This document shows positions 38,801 through 49,497 of a DNA stretch of 60,171 nt, piece after piece (positions within the stretch are counted from its first letter, which is position 1; every line of letters starts with the position of its first letter). The notes under the pieces were generated by a model that was not told where the DNA came from, did no database searches, and worked only from the letters and a program-made list of their open reading frames with translations. This DNA comes from Lobulomyces angularis (lineage: Eukaryota; Chytridiomycota; Chytridiomycetes; Lobulomycetales; Lobulomycetaceae), in NCBI GenBank assembly GCA_027604685.1, contig JADHYX010000016.1, positions 1,905 to 62,075 on the forward strand. Reading direction: 5' to 3'. The translations under genes were made by a program, and so were the position numbers.

Positions 38801-40199
38801 TGAAACTAAAATGTTAAGTTCTTTAGAAGAGTGTCTGATAGATGACATCGAAGATCACTTGATCTTACTTCAAAATTTGAAAAATCCAAAAACTAGAGGA
38901 AAAGATGGTCAGTATTTTACTTTTATCGATAATTAAATGCCTTTTTTCTTTTTCTTATGTTAGGTTTTTATGAAAATTTACGTTTGAAAGTTGCAGAAGC
39001 AGACGAAAAAAGAAAAATTGAAAGAAGGCGTAGATATGAATTTACAGAAAGTTCTGAAGGAAGCTGTCAATGTAAATTTGGCAATGAAAAAGAAGAAAAC
39101 ATATTTGTGATGGATATAGAAGATCCAGTTAAAGATTCTTCTTGTAATCTCTCAGCAATTATTAACACTCAAGAGCAAAAACCGAACCAGCATACCTTAG
39201 AAAAAGTATCAGCGATTTCTTCTTCAGGATCAAAAATTAGTTTTGACAAAGATTCTCCAAAGAAAAATAAGAAGCATTCAAAACCAAAAAATTGGAAAAA
39301 ATTGGATTTATACCCTGCCGAAGTTGATTTAAGTAAAATTTCTCCTCCTTCAACTGCAACTGTTGAGAAGGACATTAGGCATATCCCTAGTATTTTATCC
39401 TCATCGCCTACCGCTGCAAAAACTTGGAATTATAAACCTGAAAGGTAACAAGGAATGTCACATAAACTGACTATTTTTTATTTTTTTTCTTAGCTCAAAA
39501 AATTCCTTAAAAAACATTATGGAAAATGAATCAAAGTCTGTTTCACCTCCTTCATTGTCGCATATGTCGTATGCAACATCATCCACTATTAAAGTCCAAA
39601 AAAATAATGCATCACCGAGTTTTACAAAAAATGTGAGCGCGCTATCATTGTCAAAGTCACCCGCTAAAAGTACTAAAGAGAAACCTTTTACCCTTCAATT
39701 TCCTTCTAAAACTGCAAATGTTTCGCCAACAACACATTCCATTGGAAAAGTATTGGATTCACCTGTGTCCCCAATTCCAGTAAAATTTGCCAACAAACTG
39801 TCCCAAAAAGAGAAAAAAAAACACTTTTTGCTAGAAAAAGAAAAATTTAGCGTTGGCTCTAAGAGTCCAAAAGAGGAAAAGAAGTTGACTCCCTCGTGGG
39901 GAAATATGGCTAAATTAAAGAATGAAGGTGCCAATGTAAAATTCTCCGATTTGGTGAATGAAGAAAAAGTGAATTTGAAACTAAGTTTAAGGGAAATACA
40001 AGATGAAGAACTCGATCGAAAAAAAAAATCTATCGTAGTCAAAAAAAGTTTTAAGGATATCCAAATAGAAGAGGAATTTATTAAAGAATGGTATATTATC
40101 TTTAAATTTTTTTTTTTTTTTTTTTTTTATCTTAACAATAAAATATTCTAAACTACTAGGGATAGAATGGTATTGGAAGCAGGATACTCAAAAGCATAG
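35899..40199 (+). CDS. IBTK: IBTK-like ankyrin/RCC1/double-BTB protein
   Basis: About 1,300 residues in about nine exons with the domain order of animal IBTK, a CUL3 substrate adaptor. Ankyrin repeats come first (GLSLLHLAINQNNFDIVELLI, ESGWTPLHLSLYNGQ). RCC1 repeats follow (VFAWGNNSNYILG, HGFGRAGRLGLGNQ, TWGTNRFGQLGY, SWGTNNGQLGLD). Two BTB domains are next (FDVLFETKKS ... RVILAAHSNYFYDLFL; ADVKIKLSDGYVVAHQVLLAARCDFFKCMF). A long Ser/Thr/Pro/Lys-rich tail carries a repeated motif (SLREIQDEE, SFKDIQIEEEF) and ends in the exon DRMVLEAGYSKA. Role in ubiquitin ligase targeting is inferred from the family. Confidence 0.9.
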
Positions 40200-40575
40200 T
40201 TTACATATATTTTTTTTTAATTTCAATTTGTACAATTCATTGTTTAAAAATTTTTTTTATTTTTGAAATTACTTTTTTTTGTTTTTTTGGGCATTTTAAG
40301 ATACTAATTTTTTTTTTTTTTGTGACTGTAATACTGAATGTGGAAAAATAATGTGAAATTGATAGTTAAATTGTATAGATAAAAACCAGTTATTTTAAAA
40401 ATTGTTTTAAGGTAAAAAAAAAACAGAAAGATTAATTTTTTTTATAATGAAAAGTTCTAAAAAACAAAATATTAAATAATGAAAAACCAAAAAAAAAAAA
40501 AAAAAAAATATTGAGTGTATATACACCGTCTTGGTAGGATGAATTTTGATATTAATTAATAAAAAAAAAAAAAAA
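40200..40575. other. Convergent 3' intergenic region
   Basis: A/T homopolymer-rich spacer between the IBTK-like and BRD8-like stop codons. Nothing else recognised. Confidence 0.6.
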
Positions 40576-43196
40576 TTATCGCTTTCTTCTATTGGTGGAT
40601 GTTCTTTTATTTTTATTTTTCTTGGTGGTGGTTACTGGAGTAGGTGTAGCGACGTTACTTAAAGTATTCAAGTCATCCAACTCACTTTCCTCTTCACTTC
40701 TTTCATCATAGCTTGTACTTCTAACAATATCACTCCCTCTTAAATTTAAGTAGGTGTCACTTAACTCAATAGGAGTAAAGCTCTTCCTTCGCCCTTGTTC
40801 GGCTAAACTGCTTGAAGCTAACGCGTGCACATGCCCAGTTGTTGCTGGTAAAAAATTTGTAAGGCTTTTCATCTCCCCAGAATAAATTGCTAAATTTCGT
40901 AATTCCAATTCTGAAAATTCCTTCATTTCTACCGCCATATTATAGATTTCCGATCCCTTGTTATTGTACATTATTGCATTAGTAAACACATGGAGAATAT
41001 GGGTATGGAATTCTATAATTTCGGTTAATGTTTTGAATAGTGTAAAATCTTACCTTGATTTGTTTTAATTTCACCTCGATTAATCTTTGCTTTAATTTGA
41101 TTTAAACACAATGGCTGCTTTACCAACTGAAAATATTCTGGATCTGTTTCCTGTTTCACTAAATCATCCAATTTTTAATAAAACTTTTAAAAAAAAAAAT
41201 AAAACCTGGGTTTGCAAATACAGCGCTGCATCTGTGTTCTGCGATCCGCTCAAAAATCATATTGGCAGTTTTTTTAAATGCTTTTAATTCCTCGTCTGAA
41301 ATGTTGGTTGTTGAAGTGCTATTAACTCCCGCGTAGTGATCTTCACCAGGTTTAGCTACAACTAATTTACAACTATTATTGTAACAATTAAAATTCAATC
41401 TTACCAGAGCTTTTTTTTTTTACTTTTTCTTTTTTAAGCTTTTCCACTTTCCTAGCTGCTTCTTTTTTTGTTTTTTCTTCTTTCCGTTCCCTTTCCTTTG
41501 ACTGCTTTTCAAATTTTTTATCAAATTCTTTTTTAGCTTTTTCTTCTTTTTTTTTTTTTTCTATCTTCGCCTTCTCTTCCTTCAATTCTGCTTCTGATTT
41601 TAAATCTATATCACTTTCTTCCATTTCGTCATTCACATTACATTCACTTTCTCCCTTCTCATCCTTTGTTTTTTTTAATTTACTGGGCGATGAATTTAAT
41701 TCCTCTTTCTCTTCGAAACTTTCTAAATCTTTTTCTGTAAAGTTTTCGGTTTCGGGCTCCACCTTATTAACAGAAGCTCTTTGCACTACCAGCTCTTCCT
41801 CTACAACAACGGCTACTAAAGTAGAACTGTCCTGCAATTCTTCTTCATTAATGGAAATAATCCCAGCGTCTTTTTTCTCAGCATTGTCCTGGGATGTATC
41901 AACATCCATAGGTATAAGTTCATCATCTTCAATTTCATTCTCCTTCAAATTTTGTGACTGATTCCCATCATAATTTTTAGAAATAAGTTTCTCTTCAGCA
42001 TTATTATCTTCTACAACTAGTGGCTGTTTTACACATACCAAGTCTTCCCTATTTCTATTTAAAACAGTTGCAGCTTTTGGTATAGCTTCAACTGTGATTT
42101 CATCTATAAAATCATCAGCGTTTAAAACAGACTCACTTTCAAGAATTCTTTTGTTATCGGAAAAGTTTTCTTGGTCATTAAATTCCGCTTCATCCAAGAT
42201 TTTCAATGGCGTAGTAATAATTGAATTCAATTCCTCCATCGTATCCAACTGATCCTGAATATGATCAACTTCTTTATCCTCTTCCACTAGGGAATTATCA
42301 TCAGAAATTTCCATAATTTCATCCTTTTCTTGCGTAACTGTTTTAATATCCTCTTCATTGATTTCAGCAATGGGAGTACCATAAATGTTTTCTTCGGATG
42401 ACTTTAATGATGTGGTTTCGTCAACGTGATCCACATCCATGTGATCTAGATTATCCATTTTATCCTCATTTGCGGTTTTAGCAGGTGTTGTATCAGACCT
42501 ATTTAATTCAGTACTTTCTGGAATTAATTCAGAATTAGATGCATCAAATATTAATCCAACGGATATATCGCCTTCCTCCCGGTCGGCTGCGCTATCTTGC
42601 TGCATCGTGGTTATTTCATCAACATTTCTTCTTTTTTCTTGGGGTATAATTTCATCAGTTAAATCTTTATGAACAGAATTTTCGAAGTCTGCCGATGTGT
42701 CGTTCAATGGCGAACCATTATCTATTAGTTGTTCCTGGTCATCTAAATCCTCCTCAATTTCATCTTCTTCAAGAAAATCATCATTTTCCTCTTGTTCCAA
42801 TTGATTATCCAACTTTTCGTCCCATTCACCTCTTCTTATTTCATCACATTCGACTAAAAGTTTACTATTATATAAAAAAAAAAGCATTCAAATAATTGAG
42901 AGGTAAGTTAAAGTTTTTATATGTTATTTTTTTTACGTGTGTGCGACTTGTAATTTGGATAAAGTTTCTCGAATTTTTAAAATTTTTTTTTTTTTTAAGG
43001 AAATAAAAAGTGAATTTAAATTCTGGTCTTTTAAAGATTTTCTGTAGGATATAAAGGTATTAATCTTATCGGAATAATTAATATTAGGATTTTTAAGTTT
43101 TAACCACTCCAAATGTTGCAGAATGTCCAAATCTGGACCATTTGTCAATAAACTTTCTACAAAATTAAATTGATTGTCCAGAGAAAGTTTACGCAT
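40576..43196 (-). CDS. BRD8: BRD8-like bromodomain protein (NuA4/TIP60-type complex)
   Basis: Predicted acetyl-lysine reader in a NuA4-type complex. The N-terminal exon (MRKLSLDNQFNFVESLL ... ISLKKKKILKIRETLSKLQVAH) splices in phase to TKLLVECDEIRRGEWDEKL. A huge acidic exon follows, rich in Glu/Asp/Asn, with a Lys/Glu coiled coil at its end. The bromodomain is C-terminal: ELKAFKKTANMIFERIAEHRCSAVFANPG, EYFQLVKQPLCLNQIKAKINRGEI and VFTNAIMYNNKGSEIYNMAVEM, where the Asn of IMYN is the acetyl-lysine contact. The tail is basic (KKNKNKRTSTNRRKR). The RCxxxFANP block is typical of BRD8. Divergent from the Rieske gene, 293 bases apart. Confidence 0.87.
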
Positions 43197-43489
43197 TTAA
43201 TAAGTGTTTTATTATATGCAATTAATTCAGTAGGATGATAAAGTTTTGGTTTGAGGTAAGAAATTCTGTGGAGAACAGACAGCAATTTTCTTTAATGAAA
43301 AGTTAAAAGTCAAGGGCTAAGGTGTTTAAAGAATCTGTTGAATGTCTAGATCTACTGGATTTGTTAGTTGAGTTCGTTTGTGCAACAACGATATTTGAAA
43401 AAAAAAAAAAAATTTTATTTATTTCTCTTTTCCAACGATTCTAGAGAATTTTGATTTTAATCACTTTACCATACGCTGTATAGAAGAAA

Positions 43490-44604
43490 ATGTTAAGAGT
43501 TAATCAATCTACTAAAACAGTTTTTGCTAGTTTGAAACCTTTAGCAAACAAAACACTGAATTCACCAGAACGCTTATCTCACAGTACCCATTATTTATCC
43601 TCAAATAACTCTTTAAACACTAAAAATCCTTTTAATCAAACTTCAAAAACCAATTTGATATGTAAGTAAAACAAAGTTTATTTTACTGAAGTTGATTTTC
43701 ATTATGGCTTCAAAATGTTAAGAGTTATTTTTATTAAATCACTGCGATACCATTTTAATTTAATGCGATAAAAAAATTAAAAATTGTTGATTAAAATGCT
43801 AATCTGTTTTTATTTTTATTGATTTTTTTAATTTAAGCACTTCAAAAAAATTTGGTGTTTAAGCGTTGTTATTCGTCTTTAAAAGCATCTGCTACTTACG
43901 GCGATGTTTTTGCACCTCCAGACGTGGAAGATTACAAAAAAGAAAGAAAAGTTGGAGAATCTAAAGATGAACGCGTTTTTGCATACTTTATGGTAGGTGG
44001 ATTATCAGCTTTTGGAGCGGTTGCTGGAAAAAATATTGTTACTGATTATTTATTGCACTTCGCTGCCTCAGCTGATGTTTTAGCTTTGGCCAAAGTTGAA
44101 GTCGACATGGCTTCCATTCCTGAAGGCAAAAATGTTATATTAAAATGGCGTGGTAAACCTATTACCATTAGACACCGTACTCAAGATGAAATTGCTGAAG
44201 CGAACGCAGTTAATCTCTCAGAATTAAGGGATCAACAGGAAGATAGCGAAAGAACCAAGAAACCAGAATGGTTAGTTATGTTAGCTGTGTGTACCCATTT
44301 GGGATGTGTTCCTATTGGTGAAGGTACGTGAAGCATTGTCTTTATTTGTTTTTTTTTTTTTTGTTCTTTTATATTGGCAGTTTAACTAACCTCTTTTTCT
44401 ATCTTTTATTAGCCGGAGATTTTGGAGGTTGGTTTTGTCCTTGCCATGGTTCACATTATGATATCTCCGGTCGTATAAGAAAAGGCCCGGCCCCACTTAA
44501 CTTGGAAATTCCAGAATATGAGTAAAAACAATTTTTTTTTTTATTTTTTATTAAGATATTCCTGTAGGTTTATTGAGGATGATACTAAAATTCTCATTGG
44601 TTAA
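43490..44604 (+). CDS. RIP1: Rieske iron-sulfur protein of cytochrome bc1 complex
   Basis: Mitochondrial complex III subunit that passes electrons from quinol to cytochrome c1. Four exons. The first two give a Ser/Asn-rich mitochondrial presequence and RCYSSLKA, a likely processing region. One transmembrane helix follows ([25 protein letters not shown]). The 2Fe-2S ligands are complete: CTHLGC and CPCHGSHYD. The end reads [24 protein letters not shown]. The ATG at 43490 gives a basic N-terminus suited to import. Its presence shows aerobic respiration. Length about 260 residues after splicing, as expected. Confidence 0.96.
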
Positions 44605-44944
44605 GGATGGTTATTATTTTTGGAGCAACCATAGCCATTGTTACTATTTTTAAGGATTTTCTTGTTTTGTTTTTATATATTAAAATAATTTTCCCTATGA
44701 ATCAAGTAGCAAATAATTTTTATTATAAAAATTAAATTATAAAAAAAAATATAAAATACATTATATAAACTTCGATTATTTTGGTTATTGATATTAATTA
44801 ATTATTTTTTATTAACTTGATCACATTAACATAAAAGTTGGTTTTCTTCTAGTTTTTACAATTAAATATAAAGCATAATTTTAGCTGGTTATTCTATAAA
44901 AAATCAATTGTATGCTAACAATAAGCATACTTAAAAAATATGTT
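44605..44944. other. Convergent 3' intergenic region
   Basis: AT-rich spacer between the Rieske gene and the mitochondrial uL10 gene. Nothing recognised. Confidence 0.6.
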
Positions 44945-45911
44945 TTAGTTATCAACATTCAAGTCTCGTGATCTTTGCTCCAATAACATTGCCACCTTAT
45001 TCGGACCATCTTCTAAAATATTTATTAAGCCTCTACTACTTGAATCAAGCAGTCCCAATAGTTCTTCCCTTAATCCTTCAATACCTCTAGGGAAATCTTT
45101 TCTTAACTTTTCTAGTTGTTCAAATGTTAAAACCATTCCATCTAATTTGGCACCAATGCACATTAGCCTATTTTTTTTTTTTGGTTTTATAAAAAAAAAT
45201 TAAAAAAAAAAAAAAAAATTAAGAGTACCTTTTGTTACTTTTTAAAAAAATTGAGTGAAAATTTTTAATCACGTCAATAGTACTTAGGTCTTCTTCCGGT
45301 TGATTATTAAAAACTATAGTGGTAGGTCCAACAATCATATGCTTCATTAAATCCAAATCAGTTTTTTTTGGTAACAGTTTTTGATTTGTAGGAATTACTT
45401 GGTTTGTGAATTCATTTTTTAAATTATTACTGTTTTTTAAAGCGTTTTTAAACCAAGAATTTTTAATTAAAGTTGCTCTAAAATTAACCTTTCTTAATTC
45501 AAGTTGAAACTGATCATATTCTTTTGAAGTTAGATTATTTACTTGAACTATAAACATTGAACGTGATCGTACCATCTCCTCGTATAATGCATGAAGATAA
45601 ACTTGTCTTGGTGCTATATTTTATTTTTTTAATTTTGAAATTTAAAAAAAAAAAAAAAATTTAAACATGTTGTTGTTTTTTTAATTAAGATAATACCAAT
45701 CATATTTTTTTTAGATGCAGTTTTTTTGGGATTTTGTAAAATTAACTTTGCTTGTTCTCGGGATATCATTCCATTAACCGTAGCATCTAAAAAGAAAATA
45801 TTTTTAGTTTTTAATTGTTAAAGCAAATAGATTATAACATCTTTTTTTTTTTTTTAGCATTTTTTTATTTCAACACTTACAAGATCTTTTTGATATACTT
45901 TTAAAAAACAT
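44945..45911 (-). CDS. MRPL10: Mitochondrial ribosomal protein uL10m
   Basis: Stalk-base protein of the mitochondrial large ribosomal subunit. The first exon MFFKSISKRS joins YATVNGMISREQAKLIL, giving a short basic presequence with an RSYA cleavage-like site. The uL10 core follows: RQVYLHALYEEMVRSRSMFIVQVNNLTSKEYDQFQLELRK, ATLIKNSWFKNAL, MIVGPTTIVF, GAKLDGMVLTFEQLEKLRKDFP and a final LINILEDGPNKVAMLLEQRSRDLN. An alternative upstream ATG at 45950 would add a lysine-rich stretch; 45911 was preferred because it leaves a cleaner targeting peptide. About 225 residues. Confidence 0.85.
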
Positions 45912-46050
45912 TTTTTTGATTTTAATTCTTTTTTTTTTATTTTTATTCATACCAAAAAGTTTAGTTAACAAAAAAAATACTTCAATCTAGAAAAGCAAAT
46001 TGGTGATATACATTTTAAAACCCAATTTTTTTTTTTATTGAGCGAAAAGA

Positions 46051-47698
46051 ATGACTAAAAGTATAGAAAAATTAATTGCCTAGTACTAAATCGTTTTTTT
46101 TATTTTTAAATGTTTTTTAGAAAAACGAGCAAATAGGCGATCTAGGCTTTTTGTAAAAGCTAAGAAGGATTTTTTAACTACAGAAGAAAATGAAAGTTTA
46201 AAATCTTTAAACCTCAAGTTAAAAAAAATTCCTTTAAACAAAGATAAAACTTCAGAATTCGTGAGTAATTTATTAATTCCTTGTTTTTTTTCTTCAATTT
46301 TTTTAATTAATTAATTAATTAATTACTTCTTTTTTTTTTTTAAAAATTTAAAATAAAAAGAAAAATTATTTTGCAATATTAAAAAAAACTCAACCTATCG
46401 ATAAGGAAAAATGAGTAGAGAATAAAAAATATGAAATAGAAATAGATTTTTTTTAAATAATTTCATTCTTTTAAATTTTATTTTTTTTTATGTTTTTTTG
46501 TAACTATTGTAAATTATTCTTTTTTTTTTTTTTTTATAGTACATAGATACCCAAAACTGTATTTCTTTTTTAGTTCAAACAATTTTTAATTTTTTATTTT
46601 TACAAAATTTTCTGTTTTACAGTACGATACAAAAATTTTCCGCTTTTTAAAACTCAGTAGACGCGTTAATAATAACAAAAAATTCATAAATCAGATGAGA
46701 TTTGCGATTGAAAGAAAAGTACCAAGGAATGTAGAAGATAGGTTAGAATTAAGAAAAATAAAAAAATTCAATGGTATAAACTGAAATTAATTTTACAAAA
46801 ACTTGATGTTAAACTTTCTCATAAAAAATAAAGAAAAGATTGAAAGCAATAGAAACAAACATTACAACAATAAGTTAAATGATATTAAGAGATATCTTCA
46901 AATGGTAAAAGCTGAAATGGGGATTTCTGATTATCAAGTAAATTAAATAATAAAAAAAAATCTAAAGTAACTTCGAAAATAAAAGAATAACTTTTCCTAC
47001 AGAAGTAGAACACCATCACCAGTTAAAAATAACTTTTCTTACAGAAGTAGAACACCATCGCCGGTTAAAAATAACTTTTCTTACAGAAGTAGAACATCAT
47101 CGCCGGTTAAAAATAACTCTGATCAATTTCCATTCAGAGTATTAAATTTTGGTTCACCTACTCCTTCACCTAATTGCAATATGTATGATATAAATTACTT
47201 GAATTATTCACGCTCGACTTCACCAACGAGATCATTTTTACTAAAAACTCCTGAACGTGTAAATCAGAAGTATGAATATCTAAAGAAGAACTCCATCATG
47301 GAAACTTCACCTACCAAATTCAACACCAATGTCAGGTCACCGCAAAAGAGCGCCAGGACATCTCCCATTAAAATTGCTTTTGGCTCAAAAATACCTTCTC
47401 CTATCAGGGTCAAAAGTCCAAATAAAAATAGACCAAAATCTTTTACTAAACCAAAATACTTTAGTAGGTAATAATAAACTTCGCTAAAATAAAAAATAAA
47501 AAATAAAAACTGATACCTTTTTCTAATTCTTTAATTAATAATAGAGAAGTGAAATTCGAAAAAGCATATGTTCCTTCTCTGTTGGCCTTACAAGACCACG
47601 CAAAACCGAAATCTTTCAAAGATCATCCAAAAAGGAAACAGTTGAAGTTAATTGTTGAACGAAAATTTAGAGATTTAGCTGTTAACTCTATATTATAA
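46051..47698 (+). CDS. Unrecognised basic SP-rich protein (possibly two genes)
   Basis: The ATG at 46051 (MTKK) splices in phase into KRANRRSRLFVKAKKDFLTTEENESLKSLNLKLKK. Later exons give YDTKIFRFLKLSRRVNNN and KIESNRNKHYNNKLNDIKRYLQMVKAEMGISDYQ. A further intron with an A-rich acceptor at 46985 joins three copies of NNFSYRSRTPSPVK and a tail full of S/T-P-x-K motifs (KSPNKNRPKSF, TSPIKIAFG), ending KLIVERKFRDLAVNSIL. Without that last splice the first part ends ...DYQVN at 46946 and the second part lacks an in-frame ATG before 47179, so one gene is favoured. The intron at about 46261-46620 is unusually long and may hide an exon. Many proline-directed kinase sites suggest a phosphorylated nuclear protein; family unknown. 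Confidence 0.6.
46986..47111 (+). repeat. Three-copy 42-bp in-frame minisatellite
   Basis: Units start at 46986, 47028 and 47070, each 42 bases, differing by a few substitutions, each coding a 14-residue NNFSYRSRTPSPVK-like block. Every unit contains a TTTTC(C/T)TACAG string that resembles a 3' splice site. Confidence 0.9.
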
Positions 47699-47918
47699 TT
47701 TTATGATACCAAATTCAATTTTATTTTTTTCCTAATTTAATATTTATATTTTCCTCTTTATTTTTTTTTTTTAAACAATCTGATTATTAAAAACAAAAAA
47801 AAAAAAAATTAAAAGAAACAAATACAATTTTTAAAATCTATTAATAAATTTATTTTTAAAAACTTCTAAAAAAAAAAAAAAAAAAAAAAACAACGCAATT
47901 AAAAAAAAGGAAGGATCT

Positions 47919-48400
47919 TTAACTTCTTCCCAAAAGTCTTCCCACAATTCCAGGTTTGATATCTGATAACTGCTTTTGTGTCTCTGCATCTAAAAGCTTA
48001 TACCTTGATAGAATAATGAATTAACTATTTAAAAAAAAAAGGAAAAAAAAAATATATATATATACATTTTTAAAGGTGGTAAGTACGCTTTCATTAAACT
48101 TTCATCACCAGGACCATACTTTAAAAAAAAAAGATTAAACAGTTTCCAAAATTTTTTTTTTTTTTTTTTCTTTTGCATACTTTTTTTTCAAACTGATTAT
48201 TAACAATTTTATTCAAATATTCTAATTGAAGTAAACCATCACTAATTAAACTTTCCCTTTTTTTTCCTTCCAAATTTTTGTTTTCTCTAAAAGACTGTTT
48301 AACGTTTGATAAAATTTTAATTTTTACACATCGATATCTCTCCTCTTCTTTTGGCCAGAATCTTAATTGTTTTAAAAATTCCTTATTTTATTTTTTATTT
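47919..48400 (-). CDS. UQCC2: UQCC2/Cbp6-like complex III assembly factor (5' end unresolved)
   Basis: Mitochondrial protein that helps cytochrome b synthesis and early complex III assembly. Exons read EFLKQLRFWPKEEERYRC, then LLQLEYLNKIVNNQFEKK, YGPGDESLMKAYLPPLKM and YKLLDAETQKQLSDIKPGIVGRLLGRS, in phase over two introns. The RFLK...WP start, the tyrosine/leucine pattern and YKL...L..IKPG end match the UQCC2 family (about 125 residues). The exon holding the initiator Met was not found; an acceptor AAATAAG precedes GAATTTTTA near 48382, so a short first exon must lie upstream, between here and about 48700. Confidence 0.65.
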
Positions 48401-48719
48401 TTTTAAATAAATAATTACTTTGATTTGTTAAAACTCAAATTTTAGGTAAAAATAAGAAAAAAAGGTATTTTTAGTAGCATCTTTTATTTAACATAAATTA
48501 TTTTAAACAATTGAAAAAAAAGTTGGTGAAACTTCACAATAAAAAAAATTTGAAATAAAAATAAGGTAAATAGTTGGATCATTTCATATATTGTAATAGG
48601 AAAACAAAAAATAACTTTCTTAAAACCGTTAGCTTAACAATTTGAATCACTTTAGGTAGTTGGAAAATAAAAAAAAAAAAAAAATAGGATATTTGATTAA
48701 AAAAGAAGAAAATGAGCAT
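48401..48719. other. Spacer expected to contain the missing UQCC2 first exon
   Basis: AT-rich sequence. Several ATGs on the minus strand lead quickly to stops, and no clean donor site joins to the UQCC2 frame. Nothing else recognised. Confidence 0.4.
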
Positions 48720-48898
48720 TCAAGAAGAGTTATCAAATATGGTAACACCTAAAAAATTAAAAGTAAAAATAAAAATAAAAAATATCAATTGAAATGTAAA
48801 AAATAAAAATATAAAAACCTCTTTCCACAAGTTCCTCAGGAACTGGAGTATTTCTCTCCCATTTAGAACCACCAGGAGCAGTAGGGCCTAAAAAAAAA
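48720..48898 (-). CDS. 3' end of an unidentified gene entering the assembly gap
   Basis: The exon after a TTTTTTTTAG acceptor reads GPTAPGGSKWERNTPVPEELVERG. Splicing out an intron with a GTTTTT donor adds VTIFDNSS and a TGA stop at 48720. Upstream exons fall in the run of Ns. I do not recognise the family. The intron call is uncertain; reading through would give a hydrophobic low-complexity tail instead. Confidence 0.5.
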
Positions 48899-49451
48899 NN
48901 NNNNNNNNNNNNNNNNNNNNNNNNNNNNNNNNNNNNNNNNNNNNNNNNNNNNNNNNNNNNNNNNNNNNNNNNNNNNNNNNNNNNNNNNNNNNNNNNNNNN
49001 NNNNNNNNNNNNNNNNNNNNNNNNNNNNNNNNNNNNNNNNNNNNNNNNNNNNNNNNNNNNNNNNNNNNNNNNNNNNNNNNNNNNNNNNNNNNNNNNNNNN
49101 NNNNNNNNNNNNNNNNNNNNNNNNNNNNNNNNNNNNNNNNNNNNNNNNNNNNNNNNNNNNNNNNNNNNNNNNNNNNNNNNNNNNNNNNNNNNNNNNNNNN
49201 NNNNNNNNNNNNNNNNNNNNNNNNNNNNNNNNNNNNNNNNNNNNNNNNNNNNNNNNNNNNNNNNNNNNNNNNNNNNNNNNNNNNNNNNNNNNNNNNNNNN
49301 NNNNNNNNNNNNNNNNNNNNNNNNNNNNNNNNNNNNNNNNNNNNNNNNNNNNNNNNNNNNNNNNNNNNNNNNNNNNNNNNNNNNNNNNNNNNNNNNNNNN
49401 NNNNNNNNNNNNNNNNNNNNNNNNNNNNNNNNNNNNNNNNNNNNNNNNNNN
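48899..49451. other. Assembly gap (553 Ns)
   Basis: Unbroken run of N. It removes the 5' part of the small gene on the minus strand and the sequence just downstream of the carrier stop codon. The size may be nominal. Confidence 0.98.
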
Positions 49452-49497
49452 TTTTTTTTGGTTTATAATATATAAATTTTTTTTTTTTTGTGCTTCA

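Noticed and set aside
43430..43460. HSE-like string near GATTCTAGAGAATTTTGA before the Rieske gene
   Set aside because: Only TTCTAGAGAA-type partial units are present with wrong spacing, so not called a heat-shock element.
46300..46325. (TTAA)n tetranucleotide run inside an intron
   Set aside because: Short simple repeat expected in DNA this AT-rich; no sign of function.
48712..48741. Possible plus-strand first exon MSIQEELSNM followed by GTAACA
   Set aside because: No continuing exon found on the plus strand; the reverse strand here gives a better C-terminal exon for the gap gene.
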